NCBI GenBank assembly: GCA_049975245.1
Contig: JBNGDB010000014.1
Span: forward strand, 1-60,553
Length of the DNA: 60,553 bases
Source of the DNA: UBA117 sp049975245
GTDB taxonomy: Archaea; Methanobacteriota; Methanobacteria; Methanobacteriales; Methanobacteriaceae
Reading direction: 5' to 3'
Shown here: in pieces, positions 54,240-60,553 of the stretch
Position numbering within the stretch: position 1 is the stretch's first letter
Layout of the letters: each line of letters starts with the position of its first letter
The notes under the pieces: model-generated
Seen by the model: the letters and a program-made list of their open reading frames with translations, nothing else
Database searches by the model: none
What the model was told of the DNA's origin: nothing
Program-made: the position numbers and the translations under genes

Positions 54240-54692
54240 TCAACTAATTCTTTCAATCTCTTTATTCCAAGTTTCTGGGTTTTCCTGGATGTATTTTTTC
54301 ATAATTTCTTTACATTCCTCCAGATCCAGATTGATTAATTCAACCCCATTTTCCCTAAGATATTCTTCTGGCCCCTTTAGAGTAATATTTTCCCCCATAA
54401 CTACTCGGGGTATTTTGTAAAGAATAATAGTTCCAGAACACATGTCACAAGGAGATAAAGTTGTATAGAGAGTGCATTTTTTATAATCTACACCTTCTAA
54501 TCTTCCAGAATTTTCAATACAGTCCATTTCACCATGTAATATTGTAGATTCATCTTGTAGAAGTCTATTATACCCTCTGCCAATAATTTTTTTATCTTTA
54601 ACTAAAACTGCGCCAATTGGAATTCCAAATTGATTTAAACTTTTTTTAGCCTCAATTATGGCCTCTTTCATGAATTTAAGATGTTCCTTCAT
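54240..54692 (-). CDS. Cytosine deaminase, yeast FCY1-like
   Basis: A 150-residue zinc deaminase with the catalytic motifs LHGEMDCIEN and TLSPCDMCSGTIILY. The sequence tracks yeast cytosine deaminase very closely along its length: IPIGAVLV, SGRLEGVDYKKCTLYTTLSP, and IPRVVMGENI. The length is near the yeast enzyme. It would turn cytosine into uracil for salvage. This type differs from the amidohydrolase-type CodA of bacteria. It is convergent with the UGSC partner and downstream of nrdD. Confidence 0.82.
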   Translation of the reverse strand: MKEHLKFMKEAIIEAKKSLNQFGIPIGAVLVKDKKIIGRGYNRLLQDESTILHGEMDCIENSGRLEGVDYKKCTLYTTLSPCDMCSGTIILYKIPRVVMGENITLKGPEEYLRENGVELINLDLEECKEIMKKYIQENPETWNKEIERIS

Positions 54693-54737
54693 AAAATCAT
54701 TTATTCAGATAATATAAAAAATAAAAAGGATTAAAGG

Positions 54738-57044
54738 TTAAAATCTACGTCTGTCCTCTAATTCTTGCCTTTTTCCAGCATTCCATCCGCCAGAGGATGA
54801 TTTTGCCCGACCTACTTGTTGAACATAACCAGTTATACGGTCATACCATTCAACATCTTCTTTTTCACCACAAGTAGGACATTGATGGTTTAAACCTTTC
54901 ATTAATGTTTTGCATTTGATACAGAAACTAAGTGCTGAACTGTAGGCCCAGAACCCTATATCAGATTTTCTGGCAATCTTGTCAGTTAAACTCATTAATG
55001 AAGAAGGATCTGAATAAGATTCTCCCATGAAAGCATGGAAAATGTGTCCACCCTGGGTTAATGGATGATAGTCTGATTCAATTTTTATCTTTTCAGAAAG
55101 CATCACATCGGAATTAACTGGAACATGGGAAGAGTTAGTATAGTAGTAGGCTCCTCGATCTCCTTGGACAATTGCTTTTTCCTTGTATTTTTTACGATCT
55201 AATGAAGCAAAACGATAAGCAGTAGATTCTGCAGGAGTCTGCAAAACGGTCCAACGCCATCCAGTCTCTTCTTTAAGTTTATTAGCACGTTCATTAATGT
55301 GTTCAATCATTTTCATACCAAATTTATGAGCATCTTTATCATCAATTCCTACTCCTAAGTAAGATAGTAAAGCTTCGTTTAATCCTACAAATCCAAAGGA
55401 CATAGTAGAATTCTCTATTCGGTAGTAAAGGTCCCCTTCAACTTCTTGTTTAAGGAAAGGAAGTAGATTATATTCGTTAAGACAATTCATTGCCTGTTCT
55501 CTTCTAAGTTTTAAAACTTCCACAGAAAGATCAATGTACGAATCTAAGTATTCAAAGATTTCGGAATCATCACGGGAGTTGTAAGCTATTCTTGGAAGAT
55601 TTAAGGTTACATATGCCAAATTACCAGTGCGGAAACAATCTTTTTCCCAATCTCCAGTCCAATTATCTCCTAATGCAGTTCTGCAACCCATATAATTCGC
55701 CATATTTTTTCTGTAGCTGGCTAACATGTTTATAAAGTAGGATGAACCATATTTTGCAGATAGTTCGTGGACTAGTCTTAAATCATCTTCAAACTCGTCT
55801 TTTAGAACTTCCTTACGCAAAGTGTAGATTGTATTTGGAAACAAGTGTGGTTTTCCGTCAGCATCGCCATCTAAAAGAGTTTCGGTGAATGCCCTTTGTA
55901 ACATTCGGGTTTCTTCTTCAAAATCACCATATACCCCCGCTAATTTACCCTTAGGACCGTATGCTGCCTCATCTTGTAAAAATTCAGGTACGGTAAATTC
56001 CATGTTAATGGAGGTAAAAGGAACTTGTGAACCTCTAGCAGCATATGCCATGTTTAAATTAAATATAAACATCTGGACTGCCTGTTTAACTTTTTCATAT
56101 GGTAACCCTCTTGCGAAGGGTGCTACAAAAACATTCCATAAACTCATAGCCTGTCCACCAGACATATTCTGCTGGGCTGCCAACATTATCTCGCCGGCAT
56201 GGTTCATGAGTGTTTCCATGTGTTTTGGTGGTCCTGCCACCGAAGTATGATCTCCCGTACCGTCTACTTTCAATCCATGTTTTATGAATAGTCTAAGATC
56301 ATGCTGTAAACAGTTAAGGGGACGTCCCGCGAAAAATTCTAAATCATGTACATGTATGTCTCCGGCCATGTGAGCATCTGCTAATTCAGTAGGAAGTATA
56401 TGAAGTAAAGCATATTGCTTCAGTGCTTCGTCAGCCACATATTTATGCACTGTCTCAGGATTATGGATCATATTAGCGTTATCTCTTGATCCGCTCTCAA
56501 TAAGAGATGTAATATTAAATACCGGAATACCTAACCTAGTATATCGCTTACGTAGAGTTTCTAAGCCGTGTTCAACCAGTTTAGTGTTTACAATTTCCCT
56601 TATCATTGGTGCACTTAAAAATTCCACATCTAATTTTTTAAGTTCTTTCCAAACATCTGTAGCTATTTCGTCTGCAACTTCCTGCGAAGCTCCTGTTTCA
56701 ACAACTAATGTATTAGCTATTTTACTTTTATCAAAAGATTCTATGGTGTCTCTGGAAGTTCTAACTCTCAGCTTGTTGGTTGCTAAATATTTATCTGCTA
56801 TTTTTTCGTCTACCTTTTTAAGGGAGTCGAATACCAGCATTTTGATCTCAGCGGTGCTTATGCCATCGTAGGCTGAGGTAGCAACTTGAGATGCAATTTT
56901 CTCCGCTGCCCAAAGTGGAGCATTTACCATTAGGCATGATTTAACTATTTTGTCGTGGCTGAACTTTTCATATATACCATTGTTTTTTAATACACAAGTT
57001 TCGGCTTTAGTGGGAAGTGCAGCAATAATGCGTGCATCTTTCAT
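54738..57044 (-). CDS. nrdD: Anaerobic ribonucleoside-triphosphate reductase
   Basis: A 768-residue class III reductase making deoxyribonucleotides under anoxia. Two ATP-cone-like modules are at the N-terminus (about 18-95 and 100-190). The glycyl-radical loop RITGYVQQVG is close to the C-terminus, after zinc-site cysteines CIKCKTL and CPTCGEK. GGAGG lies upstream of the ATG. The activase NrdG is not in the window. It lies downstream of DNA polymerase D large subunit, 42 bases apart and in the same direction, so the two may be co-transcribed. Confidence 0.95.
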   Translation of the reverse strand: MKDARIIAALPTKAETCVLKNNGIYEKFSHDKIVKSCLMVNAPLWAAEKIASQVATSAYDGISTAEIKMLVFDSLKKVDEKIADKYLATNKLRVRTSRDTIESFDKSKIANTLVVETGASQEVADEIATDVWKELKKLDVEFLSAPMIREIVNTKLVEHGLETLRKRYTRLGIPVFNITSLIESGSRDNANMIHNPETVHKYVADEALKQYALLHILPTELADAHMAGDIHVHDLEFFAGRPLNCLQHDLRLFIKHGLKVDGTGDHTSVAGPPKHMETLMNHAGEIMLAAQQNMSGGQAMSLWNVFVAPFARGLPYEKVKQAVQMFIFNLNMAYAARGSQVPFTSINMEFTVPEFLQDEAAYGPKGKLAGVYGDFEEETRMLQRAFTETLLDGDADGKPHLFPNTIYTLRKEVLKDEFEDDLRLVHELSAKYGSSYFINMLASYRKNMANYMGCRTALGDNWTGDWEKDCFRTGNLAYVTLNLPRIAYNSRDDSEIFEYLDSYIDLSVEVLKLRREQAMNCLNEYNLLPFLKQEVEGDLYYRIENSTMSFGFVGLNEALLSYLGVGIDDKDAHKFGMKMIEHINERANKLKEETGWRWTVLQTPAESTAYRFASLDRKKYKEKAIVQGDRGAYYYTNSSHVPVNSDVMLSEKIKIESDYHPLTQGGHIFHAFMGESYSDPSSLMSLTDKIARKSDIGFWAYSSALSFCIKCKTLMKGLNHQCPTCGEKEDVEWYDRITGYVQQVGRAKSSSGGWNAGKRQELEDRRRF

Positions 57045-57086
57045 ATTTTTTTCCTCCGATCTTAGAATATTTATTTATTATTCATA

Positions 57087-60000
57087 TTATAAAAATACAT
57101 CCAATGAACTCTGCTTAGATTTATCACTTTCAAACAGGGAATTTATTCCAAATTCTAAAATTTCAATTCTTTGAATTAGATAATTGTCAATTGGATATTT
57201 TTTACTTAATTCCTTTGAAATTTCAAGATATTTGGTAACAGAACCCTTGGAAACACTTAAAATTAGGTTACCCCCACATTTACATTCCCCAGATAGGGGA
57301 ATACGTCTATATTTTTTATTGCACTTAGTACATCTGACCTTTTGTTTGGAAAAAGCTCTCACGTTACCTGCCATATCTGGTAAGAAGTGAGACATCAAAA
57401 CTCCCTCCACCACACTTTTCTGGTCAACAGCCCTTATTTTTTCCGCAAGTTCGATTTGAGCATCTACTTTCTCCTTCATAGTAGGAAGCATCTTATATAA
57501 ACATAATTTTGGGCCACTGTGAATACTGGTCGTATTATGGGAAAACATGATGTCATGGTACTGTCTTTCTGTTCCTAATCTTTTATTAACATTATCGATG
57601 TAAGGTAAAACCTCTGAAGGCTTGGCATATTCTAATGTTTTTTCATAAAATTCCAATGGGATAGTGGACATAGCGTCAATATTATGTGATTCATCGTCAA
57701 TCTCTTCGGGATCTATACGGGTAGATAAAACTAGTGGCGCATCCATCCTACCTCCCCTGGAGCTGGGAAGATATGTTTTGGAGAAATTCAATAAAGCATC
57801 CAAAAGTAGCATAACTGAATCTTCATCACTATCGCAATTTCTTCTTTTTGCCGAATGAAAAAAGGGGTGTGCATAACATGCAGCGGCTTTAGTAAAACCT
57901 ATGATCCGACCTAAAACTCCAGCTGAAGTGTGGGGAGCTAAACCAACCATTAGGTGTCCTATTAAATCTTCCTTTTCTTTGACGTTGTAGAAACTGTCTA
58001 TTTTATAGAATCTTTCTAAAAGATCATCTACAAATTTGGAAACATTTATTAGATATTTTGCACAATTTTCAGAGATAACCACATCTTGAATCTTTATTTC
58101 TACTATTTGATCATCATTTTCAATTTCATTTCCATAAATATCATGGGCATATCCAAGATCATGGAGTTTTGAAAGACTTAGTCCTATCTCCTTTGGTTTG
58201 AAATGAGTAATGGGTAAATCTGTTGAGTCATGGCGGATTGTTGCGTCTTTAAAGGTAAAAACATTATTTTTAGCCCTTAATATTCCTTTTTCAAGAGGTT
58301 CAGGAAGTTTTTGTTCAGATATCATTCCCACTACCCCTTTTATTTCGTCCATCTTTCTTACGCCTACGTTATCAAAGGCTTTTTTCAATAATGTGCTCAA
58401 ATTTATTTTTTTCTTACTTGAACTAGTTAAAACAGTTTTAGATCCACAAATAGGGCATATTGATTGCATAGAAGCGATTTCACAATTAATACATTTACAT
58501 CTTGAAAATTCAACAGTTATTGAACCTTTTTTTGCTGCCTCAATTATATTTCTTCTGCTGCCTCCGAAATTACTAATAGGAAACAATACATGGGGTGCAG
58601 GTTTCATTTTCCTTTCTTTAGATTTTTCAGGTCTACCCACCCTATTTCCAATATAAATTGGGGCTTTAGCCATAATTTTTACCGGTGCTACTTCATTAAT
58701 TGCTTTTAGAGTTGAAATTTTTTCATTAGTTTTTAATGGTTTATCCAGTGTTTTAATAAGCGCGTAGGCATGATCGTACTTTAAAATAACCTTTAAATCA
58801 TTATTAACTTTTTTAAGTTTGTGAGGCACCCCTAAAACTTCTAAAATCCTTTTTTCTGGACCAATAGGTATAAGTATATCTTGATCCATTTTTAAATCAT
58901 CAATATTCTGATTTGATTTTTTAAAATTAGTAAATAACCATTTGCGCAGATTATTAATATCTTGACATGAAACATCATGATAAAAATAGGTATATTCTGG
59001 ATGTAGAGGAATATTATACTCTTTTGACAGTTCAAACGCTTTTTTAGAACTTAAAATACCTTCAAAGTTCAGATCTATATTTTCATCTTTAGAATAATTA
59101 TCAGAACTTTCTAATGTTTTAATCCACCATTCTTCACACCAGGCCGATGGAAGCATTATGTGATTATTTCTTAGAAACTCACCAAAAGCAATCAAAATAT
59201 CTCCTAAAAATATGACTTCATCAACTTCTTTTTTTAAAGACCTAGCTTCTTTAACCGAAGAAATTTTAACAACGTTACCATTTTTTAATTTAACTATAGG
59301 CCCATCTATAGTATCGCATGGAACCACACAAGCTCCTTTACCAGGTCTTTCAATTTTAATTTGAGTTCCAATAGCTAAAAACTCTAAAAGTTCCATAGTA
59401 ATAGGATTTATTCCCATTGCCGCCAGTCCTGAGTTTCTAGATCTCCCATATCGAAGTCTGAAACCTCCTTTTTCGGAAGGATATGATAAAACCGGCCTTC
59501 CACCGATTATATCTTTTAAATATTTATCGTCAACTTTAACACTTTCTCCTTCGTCCTGATCTGATTTTTTAGACTTAGAAAACTTATCCAACCATTCCCA
59601 TCCGTCAAGTTTAACTTTTTTAGCATACTTAAGCGTTTTTGGAGCTTTTTGTATAACTCCCTCTATCATGGCCAGTAAAGCTCCTCCTCTCAAATTATTG
59701 GTTTCAACTCGTTCTAAATCACGGTGCGAAACCTCAACATGATCTGTTGGCTCCCCAGTAACTTCTACAGGTATATTTTTAGCAGTGAGTCTGACTTCAT
59801 CAGGATCAGGAGAATACTGTAGATTGGTTACTTCTGATTCATAAAGTTCAACTTCTTCCACATATCTTTCAATTTCACGATCTGTAGGTTTATAAGAATC
59901 AAGATCTATTGAACGGCGTATATAATCTGCAATTAGAACTGCCAATGCCGATGCAGTTCCACCAGCACTCCTGATAGGGCCTGCAAAATATACTGCAAAA

Positions 60001-60401
60001 TAATTTGTTTTATCAAAGTTTTGTTTGATTTTGACTTTAGCTATTCCTTCCAGAGGTGCAGCGACAACTCCTTCGGTTAAAATGGCAAGAGCTGTCCTTA
60101 AAGCTTGATCTGCTTTTTTTTCTTGTATTTCAATGCTATCTGGCTGGCCATCAACCTCTGTATTAGTAACTATTTCGCTGGCAATTTGAAAAGCAACTTC
60201 TTCTCTAGAAATTTCTTTTTCTAAATCTTTTATTCTATCCGCGATCCCCTTAGGACCGACCAATCCATCTACTCTTTCGGCTAAATCCTTTGCCCGTGGT
60301 ATTTCAGGTTCTGTATCGATATCGTAGCCTTTAAGTTTGGCTTTTCTAGCCATCTCATATAATTTATCCGCATCTGCTTCTAAACGTTCAAAATATTCCA
60401 T
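57087..60401 (-). CDS. polC: DNA polymerase II (PolD) large subunit
   Basis: The 1104-residue catalytic subunit DP2 of the euryarchaeal replicative polymerase PolD. Recognised stretches are AGPIRSAGGTASALAVLIAD near residue 140, zinc ribbons CKCINCEIASMQSICPIC and CTKCNKKYRRIPLSGECKC, and the catalytic-core region SRGGRMDAPLVLSTRIDPEE. The length shows no intein. AGGGA precedes the ATG. It heads a possible operon with nrdD. Confidence 0.96.
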   Translation of the reverse strand: MEYFERLEADADKLYEMARKAKLKGYDIDTEPEIPRAKDLAERVDGLVGPKGIADRIKDLEKEISREEVAFQIASEIVTNTEVDGQPDSIEIQEKKADQALRTALAILTEGVVAAPLEGIAKVKIKQNFDKTNYFAVYFAGPIRSAGGTASALAVLIADYIRRSIDLDSYKPTDREIERYVEEVELYESEVTNLQYSPDPDEVRLTAKNIPVEVTGEPTDHVEVSHRDLERVETNNLRGGALLAMIEGVIQKAPKTLKYAKKVKLDGWEWLDKFSKSKKSDQDEGESVKVDDKYLKDIIGGRPVLSYPSEKGGFRLRYGRSRNSGLAAMGINPITMELLEFLAIGTQIKIERPGKGACVVPCDTIDGPIVKLKNGNVVKISSVKEARSLKKEVDEVIFLGDILIAFGEFLRNNHIMLPSAWCEEWWIKTLESSDNYSKDENIDLNFEGILSSKKAFELSKEYNIPLHPEYTYFYHDVSCQDINNLRKWLFTNFKKSNQNIDDLKMDQDILIPIGPEKRILEVLGVPHKLKKVNNDLKVILKYDHAYALIKTLDKPLKTNEKISTLKAINEVAPVKIMAKAPIYIGNRVGRPEKSKERKMKPAPHVLFPISNFGGSRRNIIEAAKKGSITVEFSRCKCINCEIASMQSICPICGSKTVLTSSSKKKINLSTLLKKAFDNVGVRKMDEIKGVVGMISEQKLPEPLEKGILRAKNNVFTFKDATIRHDSTDLPITHFKPKEIGLSLSKLHDLGYAHDIYGNEIENDDQIVEIKIQDVVISENCAKYLINVSKFVDDLLERFYKIDSFYNVKEKEDLIGHLMVGLAPHTSAGVLGRIIGFTKAAACYAHPFFHSAKRRNCDSDEDSVMLLLDALLNFSKTYLPSSRGGRMDAPLVLSTRIDPEEIDDESHNIDAMSTIPLEFYEKTLEYAKPSEVLPYIDNVNKRLGTERQYHDIMFSHNTTSIHSGPKLCLYKMLPTMKEKVDAQIELAEKIRAVDQKSVVEGVLMSHFLPDMAGNVRAFSKQKVRCTKCNKKYRRIPLSGECKCGGNLILSVSKGSVTKYLEISKELSKKYPIDNYLIQRIEILEFGINSLFESDKSKQSSLDVFL

Positions 60402-60497
60402 AAAATTCCCTATTTTTATATTTATAAAGGCAATTAATATTTATTTTATATTATTTTTTTATTGAAATCTTTTTATAAAAAAGTTGTCATCTTTAAA

Positions 60498-60553
60498 GGG
60501 CACTGTCAAAAACTTGGTGGTTGATTTTGGAAAAGGTTTTTGTGTGTTTGAAT
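60498..60553. mobile_element. Possible insertion-sequence end at the window edge
   Basis: GGGCACTGTCAAAAACTTGG begins a less AT-rich stretch that runs off the window. It looks like the terminal inverted repeat of a transposon of a kind seen in methanogens. No transposase can be seen, so this rests only on resemblance. Confidence 0.3.

Noticed and set aside
57087..60401. Possible intein in the PolD large subunit
   Set aside because: The length (1104 residues) and uninterrupted motifs show no insertion.

Overview
The window reads as a chromosomal segment of an AT-rich hydrogenotrophic methanogen of the order Methanobacteriales, most likely Methanobacterium or a close relative. This is inferred from gene content. 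It has a tungsten-type formylmethanofuran dehydrogenase operon in the order H-F-G-D-A-C-B, a methanogenesis marker 8 gene, the archaeal DNA polymerase D large subunit, a class I lysyl-tRNA synthetase, NrpR nitrogen control and an intron-containing tRNA-Met. Most genes are preceded by GGTGAT- or GGAGG-type ribosome binding sites.

Layout. 0.1-3.7 kb: membrane/cell-surface glycan genes (GT-C-like protein, GT2 glycosyltransferase, LPG-synthase-type membrane protein) and a small OB-fold protein. 3.8-9.1 kb: a DNA repair island with two paralogous ATP-dependent DNA ligases, a decayed Fpg glycosylase and a family 4 uracil-DNA glycosylase. 9.4-14.8 kb: ferredoxin-thioredoxin reductase/rubredoxin fusion plus glutaredoxin, a first ThiC, a CBS protein, marker protein 8, tRNA-Met, a methyltransferase and a ThiF/HesA-like protein. 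14.9-20 kb: a nitrogen block (glnK-amtB, glnA, nrpR); both target promoters carry GGAA-N6-TTCC operators. 20-25.2 kb: a FecBCD-type ABC importer, a repeat-bearing surface protein, and an ExbB/TolQ-like protein with an ExbD-like DUF2149 partner. 26.5-37.3 kb: a tungsten/formylmethanofuran block (ferredoxin, FwdF-like polyferredoxin, Mop protein, TupABC importer, fwd operon headed by an HTH-ferredoxin fusion). 37.5-48 kb: a molybdopterin/formate block (NuoG-type FdhA, MobB, MoaA, NuoF, NuoE, FdhD, ModE-like regulator) with hexulose-phosphate isomerase. 48-60.4 kb: PfkB kinase with a CTG start, second ThiC, LysS, a UGSC protein with its partner, a yeast-like cytosine deaminase, NrdD and DNA polymerase D large subunit. 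The last ~55 bases look like a possible transposon end.

Working together: TupABC and Mop supply and buffer tungstate, and MoaA, MobB and FdhD make or insert the pterin cofactor used by FwdB and FdhA. FdhA with NuoE and NuoF would form a formate dehydrogenase linked to NAD(P) and possibly ferredoxin, unlike the F420-linked enzyme usual in methanogens. The most interesting candidates are this formate dehydrogenase module, the UGSC gene pair, the ExbB/DUF2149/surface-protein set, and the redox-type HTH-ferredoxin regulator of fwd. All functions come from reading sequence and recalled families; no searches were run.
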